Source of the DNA: an uncultured bacterium
Lineage (GTDB): Bacteria > Bacillota > Clostridia > Lachnospirales > Lachnospiraceae
DNA: 7,343 nt
Direction: 5' to 3'
Assembly (NCBI GenBank): GCA_947088515.1
Contig: CAMUHA010000171.1
Coordinates: 1-7,343 of the forward strand
Notes under the pieces: generated by a model
What the model saw: the letters and a program-made list of their open reading frames with translations, nothing else
Told to the model about the DNA's origin: nothing
Database searches by the model: none
Program-made: the position numbers and the translations under genes
Shown here: one piece after another, positions 1 through 5,889 of the stretch
Layout: the number at the start of each line of letters is the position of its first letter
Position numbering within the stretch: position 1 is the stretch's first letter

Positions 1-2
1 TT

Positions 3-407
3 ATCGTCCTTGCTATCCTGTCATTTATTATTTTCTTCGTCTATTGGACGCTGCCCAAGGGACAGGATATTAATAAAAGTAAACATTTTAATCAGGAACA
101 GGTTACAGAAGCAATGAAAGAAACCATCAATCAGATTAACGCCTCCGATTATGAAGCATTACAGGCAAATGCCATCAGCCAGATGCAGCCGTTTCTGACA
201 GAAGAACAGCTTGACACAATTAAAGGCAGCGTATCTGTTAAATGGGGTGAGTTTAAGAGCTTCGGTCCTTCTTATATCATGGAACTTTCACAGCAGGGAC
301 AGTATTTTGCCGTAGGGGAAATCACAGTAACCTATGAAAACATCAGCGTCACTTTCCGGCTTACTTATGACCAGGATATGAAACTGGCAGGTATGTATGT
401 GAGATAA
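3..407 (+). CDS. DUF3887 domain protein, membrane-anchored, 5' end outside window
   Basis: The frame is open from the first complete codon at the window edge, so the gene starts upstream and the ATG at 114 is internal. The visible 134 residues begin with a hydrophobic stretch (about residues 1-15, IVLAILSFIIFFVYWTL), which looks like the end of a transmembrane anchor or uncleaved signal segment. A soluble domain follows. It has a helix that looks like FNQEQVTEAM...INASDYEAL, then an alternating strand pattern ending VTFRLTYDQDMKLAGMYVR. This matches my memory of DUF3887 (PF13026), a small NTF2/cystatin-like fold found in exported Firmicute proteins of unknown role. The gene ends in TAA and converges on the ABC exporter operon. 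No catalytic residues are recognisable, and function is unknown. Confidence 0.75.
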   Translation: MVLAILSFIIFFVYWTLPKGQDINKSKHFNQEQVTEAMKETINQINASDYEALQANAISQMQPFLTEEQLDTIKGSVSVKWGEFKSFGPSYIMELSQQGQYFAVGEITVTYENISVTFRLTYDQDMKLAGMYVR

Positions 408-417
408 AAGCGCAAGC

Positions 418-441
418 AGCGCATAAACAGGATAATGCGCT
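418..441. other. hairpin just after the DUF3887 gene
   Basis: AGCGCAT (418-424) and ATGCGCT (435-441) form a perfect 7-bp stem with a 10-nt loop, starting 11 nt after the stop codon. It may help end the DUF3887 transcript. There is no T-run after it, so it is not a canonical intrinsic terminator. Confidence 0.4.
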
Positions 442-454
442 TAAATGGTAATAG

Positions 455-485
455 AGTTATTATTCATGGGACAGGAATAATAACT
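455..485. repeat. perfect 11-bp inverted repeat in the convergent gap
   Basis: AGTTATTATTC (455-465) and GAATAATAACT (475-485) are exact reverse complements around a 9-nt loop. It lies between two genes that end towards each other. It is A+T-rich and has no T-tract on either side. It could be a transcript-stabilising or terminating hairpin, or a protein-binding palindrome. Confidence 0.5.
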
Positions 486-518
486 GGCAAAGCAGGGCAG
501 ACACTGCCCCGCTTCCAG
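484..518. terminator. G+C-rich hairpin between convergent genes, probable bidirectional terminator
   Basis: The inner stem pairs 490-500 with 504-514 around an ACA loop, with one A-C mismatch at 494/510. CTGG (484-487) and CCAG (515-518) extend it after a 2-nt bulge. It lies 40 nt beyond the stop of the last exporter gene (minus strand) and about 77 nt beyond the DUF3887 stop (plus strand). The stem is strong, but neither side has a clean T-tract, so termination efficiency is uncertain. Confidence 0.5.
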
Positions 519-558
519 CAAAAGATTGACAAAAAAGCATAACCCCTTCAGCCCAATC

Positions 559-1362
559 CTACGAACTTGCGCTATTATAACGTTTTAATCCCCGCTTCCA
601 AAAAACGATGGTAATAGCAGAAAATATTACCACAACCCCAATTCCATAAACCGCCATCTGAAAATCCATTTCACCTATTATCCTTTGCACCGGCAAAGTC
701 GCCATAATCCCATAAGGCAGAATGAGATAAAAAATTACCTTGTATCCCCCATAAAAAGCAATTCCGGGAAGCTTCATACACAAATCAATGCACGCTTCCT
801 CCATCTGCTCAAGGCGCGCCATTGAGACAATATACAGTGAGACAGCACGGATAATCACTGCCATCTCGTAATATAATACTGTCATGATAAGCACCCAGAA
901 AATATAGCTGATACCCGCCGCAAATGACAATGGTAAATGCCGAATATAAATTCCATAACCAATGATACAAACACTCATAATAATTAAAGGCACAGAACCC
1001 GGACTGATATTTTCAAAAGTCAGGCGCAGCAACGGGCTTACTGGCTTTGTCAAATATAAATCCAGTTCACCGGACCGCACTTTATGTGGTATACTGTTTA
1101 TCCCAAAGAAATAAATGGTCATGTTAAGAGCATTTATCAGGGAAAACGTACCAATGTATGCAATCATTTCTCCCCTCCCCCAGCTTCCAATCGCATCCAC
1201 ATGGGAATACACCACTCCGAATGCCATTAGCTGAATTAAAAACAGGCTTCCATCTATAACAAAAGGCGCAATAAAGTCCATTCGGAATACCATTAATCCG
1301 TGCATTCTCAAAAGAAACATTTCTCTTATCACACGCATATTCTTCTTCACATTACTTATCAT
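559..1362 (-). CDS. ABC-2 type exporter permease, second subunit (COG3694-like)
   Basis: This is a 267-residue polytopic inner-membrane protein with about six hydrophobic segments (roughly residues 30-52, 66-88, 122-140, 147-175, 205-225, 236-255). The cytoplasmic motif VRSGELDLYLTKPVSP (residues 95-110) is the hallmark loop of the ABC2_membrane_6 (PF06182) permeases. The length is typical of the family. Its ATG overlaps the stop of the preceding permease gene in an ATGA junction, with GGGGTGG just upstream as ribosome binding site, so the two are translationally coupled. With its partner it should form the transmembrane pore of an exporter powered by the ATPase encoded at 2155-3141. As I recall, mycobacterial relatives of this three-gene system have been described as viologen exporters. 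The substrate here is unknown. Confidence 0.85.
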   Translation of the reverse strand: MISNVKKNMRVIREMFLLRMHGLMVFRMDFIAPFVIDGSLFLIQLMAFGVVYSHVDAIGSWGRGEMIAYIGTFSLINALNMTIYFFGINSIPHKVRSGELDLYLTKPVSPLLRLTFENISPGSVPLIIMSVCIIGYGIYIRHLPLSFAAGISYIFWVLIMTVLYYEMAVIIRAVSLYIVSMARLEQMEEACIDLCMKLPGIAFYGGYKVIFYLILPYGIMATLPVQRIIGEMDFQMAVYGIGVVVIFSAITIVFWKRGLKRYNSASS

Positions 1363-2153
1363 ATTCCCACCCCGTCATATTTTCTACGATATTTTTTCCA
1401 TGTGACACTGATACAAACCTGTATTACCAGGCACCAGCACAGAATAATAACAATTCCCGCAACTGCCTCCTCTTTACATTTTCCGGTAAATAACATTGCC
1501 GGAAGGTAGGTGACATAATAAAAAGGCAATAACCGCATTATTTTTACAATTATCTCCGGGAATAATGCAAGAGGGACAATACTTCCTGTAACTAATGCAA
1601 CAAGATTATTCTTAATCATTAAAAATGTCCCTATTCCCTGATATTTTAATGTAAGCAGTCCTAAAAAATAATTTAACTGCACCATAAATGTCATACCAAT
1701 TACCGACATAATTACCGCACACATTATAACCCATCCATTAGAGGCAAACACAAAGTCGATTTGAAATACAAAAATCCACACAATGGCTGCTATAAAATCA
1801 AATGCCATGTAAAACATTACCACTCCCAACTCCATTGCCATAAAATACTTTTCTATTCCCACTGGTATAACCATGTATTTTGAAAAAGTGCCATTACGTA
1901 TTCTGTCATGAATTTCGGCGCTGATTCCCTGGGACATCTCCAACTGGGATAAAAATGAGCTGATAATATAATAAGACAGCATCCCGTGAAATGTAAACTC
2001 CCCAACCATCTCCCTGTTTTTAAAAACCATCCCCCACAAAAGATAGGCAAAGAGAATTTTGGATATGGTAAAAATCATATTAAAAATTGCATCAGCTCTC
2101 CATACAATCTGTGTTTTCATATATGTTTTGGCAACTGCTAAATACTTTCCCAT
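1359..2153 (-). CDS. ABC-2 type exporter permease, first subunit (COG4587-like)
   Basis: This 264-residue membrane protein has about six hydrophobic segments. It carries the family loop RIRNGTFSKYMVIPV (about residues 84-98) and a GSIVPLALFP motif (190-199), as seen in ABC2_membrane_6 permeases. I chose the ATG at 2153 rather than the in-frame ATG at 2162: AAAGGAG (2169-2163) abuts the upstream ATG but stands 9 nt from the downstream one. With this start the gene begins one base after the ATPase stop codon. The alternative adds three residues (MND) and overlaps the ATPase gene by 8 bp. It pairs with the 559-1362 permease as a heterodimeric channel. The substrate cannot be read from the sequence. 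Confidence 0.85.
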   Translation of the reverse strand: MGKYLAVAKTYMKTQIVWRADAIFNMIFTISKILFAYLLWGMVFKNREMVGEFTFHGMLSYYIISSFLSQLEMSQGISAEIHDRIRNGTFSKYMVIPVGIEKYFMAMELGVVMFYMAFDFIAAIVWIFVFQIDFVFASNGWVIMCAVIMSVIGMTFMVQLNYFLGLLTLKYQGIGTFLMIKNNLVALVTGSIVPLALFPEIIVKIMRLLPFYYVTYLPAMLFTGKCKEEAVAGIVIILCWCLVIQVCISVTWKKYRRKYDGVGI

Positions 2154-2154
2154 G

Positions 2155-3141
2155 TCATTCATCTCCTTTCCGGTAAATCCTTTCCACTATCACTCCCACC
2201 TCTTCCTCTTCCACCACAATATCATTAGGTTCATATTCCATAAGCTCTGATAACAGGTCTTTGGCAGAGTGTTTCGGCACTTCATACACTTTCTTATGCG
2301 GTGTATCTTCCGCCAGAAGCACATTCTGCGTTTTAAATATAAAGTTCCCTGTGGGTTCACCAAATGTTGCGATAATCTTTTTATTTTTCTGATATCTGTC
2401 AAATAATTCTTCTGTAGCGCCATCATAGATTTTCATTCCATGATTAATAACAACCGTCCTCTTACAAAGCACCTTAATGTCGTCCATATAATGAGATGTC
2501 AAAATAATTGTAGTGCCGTTTTTCTCATTAATTTCTTTTAAGAACCTGCGAATCTGTCTAGCTGCCACTGCATCCAAGCCAATTGTAGGCTCATCCAGAA
2601 ACAATATTTTCGGGTTATGAAGCAATGATACTATAAGCTCCATCTTCATCCTTTCTCCCAGTGACAGCGTTCTTACCTGAACATCCATCAGCTCTGCAAC
2701 TCCAAAAAGCTCCACAAAATACTTTTTATTCTTTTGAAATTGTTCCTCGGAAATTTCATATATTTCCTTAAACAGGCGCAATGTATCATTTACAGTCAGT
2801 TCAAAAAATAACTGGCTTTTCTGCCCCATCACAACAGCGTATTGTTTTTTAAACTCGTTCTTTAAGTCATTGGGATAATAGGAGAGCACATCAATCTTTC
2901 CCTCTGTAGGCGCAATAATTCCTGTCAGCATTTTAATTAATGTGGTTTTTCCAGCTCCGTTGGGTCCAATCAGCCCGATAAACTCACCCTTTTTTACGGA
3001 TAAATCTATATGATTGACAGCCATTTTTTCTTCGTAGCTTCGATGCCACAAGCTGGCTATGCTTCCACGGATTCCCTCCGCTTTTTTATACCTTTTATAT
3101 TTTTTTACAAGATTGTTTATTTGGATCACTGTTTCACTCAT
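2155..3141 (-). CDS. ABC exporter ATP-binding protein (COG4586-like)
   Basis: This 328-residue ATPase has all canonical ABC motifs: Walker A GPNGAGKTT (59-67), Q-loop glutamine in MGQKSQ (Q107), signature LSLGERMK (159-166), Walker B ILFLDEP (179-185), D-loop GLD (188-190) and H-loop His217 in TSHYMDD. The first ~40 residues (KKYKRYKKAEGIRGSIASLWHR) form the N-terminal extension before the Walker A strand that I associate with COG4586. A C-terminal accessory region of about 80 residues follows the core. AGAGAGGA (3158-3151) provides a ribosome binding site about 9 nt upstream of the ATG. It heads the operon and energises the two permeases. It sits downstream of an elaborate leader with two terminators, so its transcription is probably conditional. 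The pump is most likely an efflux system, by analogy only. Confidence 0.9.
   Translation of the reverse strand: MSETVIQINNLVKKYKRYKKAEGIRGSIASLWHRSYEEKMAVNHIDLSVKKGEFIGLIGPNGAGKTTLIKMLTGIIAPTEGKIDVLSYYPNDLKNEFKKQYAVVMGQKSQLFFELTVNDTLRLFKEIYEISEEQFQKNKKYFVELFGVAELMDVQVRTLSLGERMKMELIVSLLHNPKILFLDEPTIGLDAVAARQIRRFLKEINEKNGTTIILTSHYMDDIKVLCKRTVVINHGMKIYDGATEELFDRYQKNKKIIATFGEPTGNFIFKTQNVLLAEDTPHKKVYEVPKHSAKDLLSELMEYEPNDIVVEEEEVGVIVERIYRKGDE
2163..2169 (-). promoter_or_regulatory. ribosome binding site deciding the first permease start
   Basis: AAAGGAG on the minus strand lies inside the last codons of the ATPase gene. It is directly adjacent to the ATG at 2162 (too close) and 9 nt from the ATG at 2153 (good spacing). 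This favours the 2153 start and indicates translational coupling with the ATPase gene. Confidence 0.6.
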
Positions 3142-3239
3142 TTTTTAATATCCTCTCTTTTCCATACATTCTTACCTTCCAAGGCTGCACTTTGTGCAAC
3201 GCGAAGCCGCCCTTAAAATACGATTTTGCCCTACAAGCC

Positions 3240-3283
3240 AAAAAAACCACAGTATCCCTATAAATACTGGATACCATGGTTTT
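3240..3283 (-). terminator. second intrinsic terminator in the exporter leader
   Basis: On the minus strand, AAAACCATGGTATCC (3283-3269) pairs with GGATACTGTGGTTTT (3257-3243). This gives a 15-bp stem with two G-U wobbles and an 11-nt loop. The stem runs into seven consecutive T (3246-3240). It is a textbook rho-independent terminator, located about 98 nt before the ATPase start codon. A mutually exclusive short stem is possible: CAGTAT (3268-3263 region, just after the left arm) with ATACTG in the right arm. Confidence 0.75.
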
Positions 3284-3347
3284 CCATCTAAAGTAAACGG
3301 CAAAAGATTATGACGTTTTCTATAAAAATGATTAAAGATTATATTCC

Positions 3348-3382
3348 AAAAAATCAAAAAGCATGACCATACCGTCATGCTT
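3348..3382 (-). terminator. first intrinsic terminator in the exporter leader
   Basis: On the minus strand, AAGCATGAC (3382-3374) and GTCATGCTT (3367-3359) form a perfect 9-bp stem with a 6-nt GGTATG loop. The T-tract TTTTTGATTTTTT (3360-3348) follows. It lies about 120 nt after the stop codon of the 12-codon leader ORF and about 207 nt before the ATPase start. That suits an attenuator rather than the end of the preceding ATPase gene, which stops 276 nt earlier. Confidence 0.75.
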
Positions 3383-3383
3383 A

Positions 3384-3503
3384 AATAATTCTTAAGATAT
3401 ATACCATAATATTAAGCAATTGTAAGGCGAAAATGCTGACATTCAAAATAATCAGCAAATGGGCAGACTCCTAGCCTCAAACTAAAAATCACCCCTGCAA
3501 TAT
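3384..3503 (-). promoter_or_regulatory. leader RNA between leader ORF and first terminator, with possible antiterminator
   Basis: This stretch separates the leader ORF stop from the first terminator and holds no other credible gene. On the minus strand it contains a small hairpin, TGCTGA (3457-3452) with TCAGCA (3439-3434). It also has a segment TGCTTAA (3418-3412) complementary to TTAAGCA (3384-3378). The latter overlaps the foot of the terminator's left arm, so the two pairings compete. This is a plausible antiterminator, seen by eye only and with just 7 bp. Confidence 0.35.
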
Positions 3504-3542
3504 TTACTTTGCACTTTTCTCCATTACAACCACAATTGACAT
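3504..3542 (-). CDS. putative 12-residue leader peptide of the exporter operon
   Basis: On the minus strand an ATG at 3542 follows AGGAGG (3555-3550) at an ideal 7-nt spacing. It opens a 12-codon frame, MSIVVVMEKSAK, ending in TAA. The ribosome binding site is a full consensus match, the best in the window, and sits just downstream of a consensus-like promoter. The peptide has no signal peptide or recognisable domain. Its position ahead of two intrinsic terminators and a three-gene exporter suggests a regulatory leader ORF whose translation (or stalling by a drug) sets the RNA fold downstream. I do not recognise the peptide reliably. Alternatively it is a relic of a leader once attached to another gene. 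Confidence 0.6.
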   Translation of the reverse strand: MSIVVVMEKSAK

Positions 3543-3549
3543 ACAAAAT

Positions 3550-3555
3550 CCTCCT
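3550..3555 (-). promoter_or_regulatory. consensus ribosome binding site of the leader ORF
   Basis: A perfect AGGAGG on the minus strand stands 7 nt before the leader ATG. Such a strong site in front of only 12 codons is the main argument that the small ORF is translated. Confidence 0.7.
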
Positions 3556-3567
3556 AATTTTTTTTAT

Positions 3568-3597
3568 ATGTTAACATGCTATCCGTTTTACTGTCAA
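3568..3597 (-). promoter_or_regulatory. sigma-A type promoter of the exporter leader
   Basis: On the minus strand a perfect -35 TTGACA (3597-3592) is followed after 18 bp by TAACAT (3573-3568), a 4/6 match to TATAAT. The TG of an extended -10 (TGnTAACAT) precedes it. Transcription would start near 3560, just ahead of the AGGAGG, so the leader would run about 420 nt to the ATPase start codon. The 60 bp between this promoter and the preceding gene hold nothing else I can name. Confidence 0.65.
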
Positions 3598-3657
3598 GTG
3601 TGAAATGTACATAGTCATAAAAATCAATATTCAAAGAGCGCTAAAGTGCATACCCCA

Positions 3658-4515
3658 TTATTCAAATTCCCTTTCATGCTTTTTAAAAAAATCATAATAA
3701 GCCCGGACATTTGTAAGGCGGCTCCAAAGCTTTACATCCACAGTTTCTTCATCCATATCATATATTTTTGCACCCTTCATAGACAAAAGAAAGGGCGAAT
3801 GGGTCGCCATAATAAACTGACATCCGAAAAAGCGCGTAGAATCTTCCAGAAACTTTAACAGCTCCTGCTGCTTTTCTGGCGACAGACTGTTTTCCGGCTC
3901 ATCCAGCAGATACAATCCGTCATCCCTAATCTTATCTGCAAAATAAAGGAATGCACTTTCCCCATTTGAATGCTCCCGCACATTGTTTTTTACATTTTTG
4001 CGTACATACTTTGACTGTGTATTACTTCTTGCCGTAGTCACCTTTTTCAATTGCTCATAGTCGTCCAGTGACTTCACCTGAAAATGGGAATATTTAGCAT
4101 CCAGATAGTCCAAAAGCAGTTCATCCCGCTTCAAATTAATTCCATCATTGATGCTTCGGATGTTCAGCATAAAATCAAAAACATCATCACTGGTGATAAT
4201 TCTGCTGCCTTTTGGTATTTTCTGCTCTTCTTCAAACTGACACAGCTTCGTATAATCCTCAAAAAAATTAGAGCGGTTATACAATGTATCCCTCTCAAGA
4301 CCCAGTTTTTCCGCAATCACATTCAGCGCTGTGGTTTTCCCAGAGCCATTGCCTCCATACAGTATAGTGACTGGTTCAAAATCCAGTCTTTCCAGATGAT
4401 GTTTTGATAATATCTGAAAAGGATAATATGTATCATAACAGGTTCTCTTCTGTGCAAAAGTAAAATCGTACTCTGCCTCTGCACCGGGAAATTTAAAAGA
4501 TGACAAATAAACCAT
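3658..4515 (-). CDS. stand-alone ABC-like AAA family ATPase (COG3910-like)
   Basis: This 285-residue cytoplasmic ATPase has no membrane segments. It has Walker A GGNGSGKT (54-61), an ABC-type signature SNGES (183-187), Walker B LYLLDEPE (201-208) with catalytic glutamate E206, and an ATHSPF H-loop (H239). The roughly 120 residues between Walker A and the signature are mostly helical and charged. The layout fits the RecF/OLD-like AAA_21 class of predicted ATPases (COG3910), whose role is not established. No TOPRIM nuclease domain follows. I chose the ATG at 4515 because AGGAG (4525-4521) lies 5 nt upstream. The ATGs at 4533 and 4602 lack such a site, and the latter overlaps the transporter gene. 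It follows the EamA gene by 44 nt, probably in one operon. Confidence 0.8.
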   Translation of the reverse strand: MVYLSSFKFPGAEAEYDFTFAQKRTCYDTYYPFQILSKHHLERLDFEPVTILYGGNGSGKTTALNVIAEKLGLERDTLYNRSNFFEDYTKLCQFEEEQKIPKGSRIITSDDVFDFMLNIRSINDGINLKRDELLLDYLDAKYSHFQVKSLDDYEQLKKVTTARSNTQSKYVRKNVKNNVREHSNGESAFLYFADKIRDDGLYLLDEPENSLSPEKQQELLKFLEDSTRFFGCQFIMATHSPFLLSMKGAKIYDMDEETVDVKLWSRLTNVRAYYDFFKKHEREFE

Positions 4516-4520
4516 ATCCA

Positions 4521-4525
4521 CTCCT
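4521..4525 (-). promoter_or_regulatory. ribosome binding site deciding the AAA ATPase start
   Basis: TTAGGAGTGGATATG on the minus strand places AGGAG 5 nt before the ATG at 4515. It falls inside the reading frame extended to the ATG at 4533, which argues for the shorter 285-residue protein. Confidence 0.55.
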
Positions 4526-4559
4526 AATTCCATTCCCAAAAGGGATGGCATAAATCCAT

Positions 4560-4973
4560 TTATAATACCATTATCAGTGTCCCCGCTCCAATCAGCGCAC
4601 ATCCGATAATTGATTTTACCGTAAATTCTTCGTGCAAAAAAACAAACGCCATCACCAGCGTAATAACCACGCTGAGCTTATCAATGGGAACCACCTTTGA
4701 GGCATCTCCCATTTGAAGGGCTTTATAATAGCAAAGCCATGAAGCTCCCGTAGCTAAGCCTGACAGAATTAAAAATATCCAGCTTTTTTTCCCAATCTCC
4801 GCAATTCCCGTCTGCGCATGTGTCAAAAACACCATTGTCCAGGCCATTATCAGCACAACTACTGTTCTTATTGCCGTAGCCAGATTTGAATTTACACCCT
4901 CAATTCCAACCTTGGCAAGAATGGACGTCAAAGCCGCAAATATTGATGATAAAACGGCAAATAAAAGCCACAT
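4560..4973 (-). CDS. half-size EamA/DMT family transporter
   Basis: This is a 137-residue, highly hydrophobic protein with five likely membrane helices (about 2-22, 30-50, 66-84, 98-114, 121-136), matching one EamA repeat (PF00892, COG2510 type). Family features include a first-helix SSIFAALTSILAKVGIEGV segment, CYYKALQMGDASKVVPIDKLS in the middle, and VFLHEEFTVK before the last helix. Most DMT exporters have two such repeats. Single-repeat versions of about 140 residues are common in Firmicutes and presumably work as dimers, so this is not a truncation. GGGAGG (4985-4980) lies 6 nt before the ATG. It follows the AraC gene by 22 nt. The substrate is unknown; small metabolites or drugs are typical of the superfamily. 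Confidence 0.85.
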   Translation of the reverse strand: MWLLFAVLSSIFAALTSILAKVGIEGVNSNLATAIRTVVVLIMAWTMVFLTHAQTGIAEIGKKSWIFLILSGLATGASWLCYYKALQMGDASKVVPIDKLSVVITLVMAFVFLHEEFTVKSIIGCALIGAGTLIMVL

Positions 4974-4995
4974 GTTTTTCCTCCCATTTAAACCT

Positions 4996-5889
4996 TTACA
5001 CTTTATAAGTCTTTCTGTACTTTAATGGCGATACCCCATAAAATTTGTGGAAAGTCTCACAATAATAACTGACGCCGCCAAACCCATATTCATATGCAAT
5101 ATCCGTAATGCCTTCCTCTGTGTCCAGCAATGCGGCAAGGCTTTTCTGCAGACGGAGTTTTGTAGTATAAGTAATCGGCGTATCTCTAAGATATTTTTTA
5201 AAAAGCAGAGAACACCGGCTTTTGCAGCAGGCTCCTGCAGCCGCAATGCCTTCAAGAGTAATATGCTCCATAAAGTGTTCTTCTATGTAAGTAATCATAC
5301 TTCTAAGCAAAACAAGCTCCGAAGATTCTTTTACCACAGCCTGGTTTTGCGTCTTTAGATTTCCATAAAGCGCTTTCATGATAAAAACAAAATCTTCCAT
5401 CAATTCAAAATATGATAAATCCTCTAAGGGCCTTTTTTCAAAAGAGCCATACAACTTATCCAGCCGTTCCAAAACCGAAGCCTGCCATCCACTGTTACTA
5501 AGATGCAGATACGGATATAAGCAGTTGGCAGTGATACGTTCTATCAGGTTCTGGTAAAACCACCGATTTCCCCCAAGAAGCTTTGGCGAAAGCAGAATGC
5601 AGACAAATTCGCACTCATTATGTTCCATGGAAAATCCGTAATGCAGCTGTCTGCTGTTTACCATAATCCCACAGCCTTCACACAGCTCTGTCAGTTTTCC
5701 ATTTACATTATAGGTCATCTTTCCCTTTTTTACTATAATAAATTCCAGATCCTCATGCCAGTGGCTGACCCCGGAATAATCCGGGTAAGTGGATAAAACC
5801 CCGTAGCTGGCGCAGGCCGGAAATAAGGGATTATCATAATTGATTGTCTCTGAAAAATCCTGATTAAAAGCGCTGCTGCATCCTTCCAC
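4996..5889 (-). CDS. AraC family transcriptional regulator with N-terminal cupin domain
   Basis: This 297-residue DNA-binding protein has two domains. The N-terminal part (about 38-100) is a cupin-like AraC sensor domain with the HWHEDLEFIIVKKGKM pattern (H43, H45). A helical linker follows (135-190). The C-terminal AraC domain (about 194-297) has a first helix-turn-helix around 212-238 and a second with the family signature ITDIAYEYGF...F.K.YGVSPLKYR (261-292). The start is a GTG at 5889, preceded by GGGGGAAG five bases upstream; the next in-frame Met (M76) would cut off the sensor domain. The gene is first in a probable operon with the EamA transporter (22-nt gap) and is divergent from the acetyltransferase, its likely co-target. 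The effector is unknown; a sugar or small metabolite would be typical. Confidence 0.88.
   Translation of the reverse strand: MEGCSSAFNQDFSETINYDNPLFPACASYGVLSTYPDYSGVSHWHEDLEFIIVKKGKMTYNVNGKLTELCEGCGIMVNSRQLHYGFSMEHNECEFVCILLSPKLLGGNRWFYQNLIERITANCLYPYLHLSNSGWQASVLERLDKLYGSFEKRPLEDLSYFELMEDFVFIMKALYGNLKTQNQAVVKESSELVLLRSMITYIEEHFMEHITLEGIAAAGACCKSRCSLLFKKYLRDTPITYTTKLRLQKSLAALLDTEEGITDIAYEYGFGGVSYYCETFHKFYGVSPLKYRKTYKV

Noticed and set aside
3338..3343. TATAAT on the minus strand just after the first terminator, as an internal promoter for the exporter
   Set aside because: No -35 match is present at 16-18 bp upstream; the region there is the terminator T-tract.
3172..3378. 68-codon minus-strand frame between the leader terminators and the ATPase gene
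   Set aside because: Its ATG lies inside the first terminator hairpin, it runs through the second terminator, has no ribosome binding site, and its product resembles no protein I know. The RNA structures explain the sequence better.
3385..3440. Second short minus-strand ORF after the leader peptide (ATG within the TGCTGA/TCAGCA hairpin, 16 codons)
   Set aside because: There is no ribosome binding site before the ATG, unlike the strong AGGAGG of the 12-codon ORF.
3658..4515. AAA ATPase as part of an anti-phage defence system
   Set aside because: It has no TOPRIM or other nuclease partner and no toxin-like neighbour; adjacent genes are a regulator and a transporter.
4516..4602. Longer AAA ATPase with start at 4602 overlapping the EamA gene
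   Set aside because: The extension has no ribosome binding site. AGGAG at 4525-4521 clearly serves the ATG at 4515, and the extra residues are not part of the ATPase fold.
4560..4973. EamA gene as a truncated transporter
   Set aside because: Single-repeat proteins of about 140 residues are a normal class, and this one has a good ribosome binding site and complete ends.
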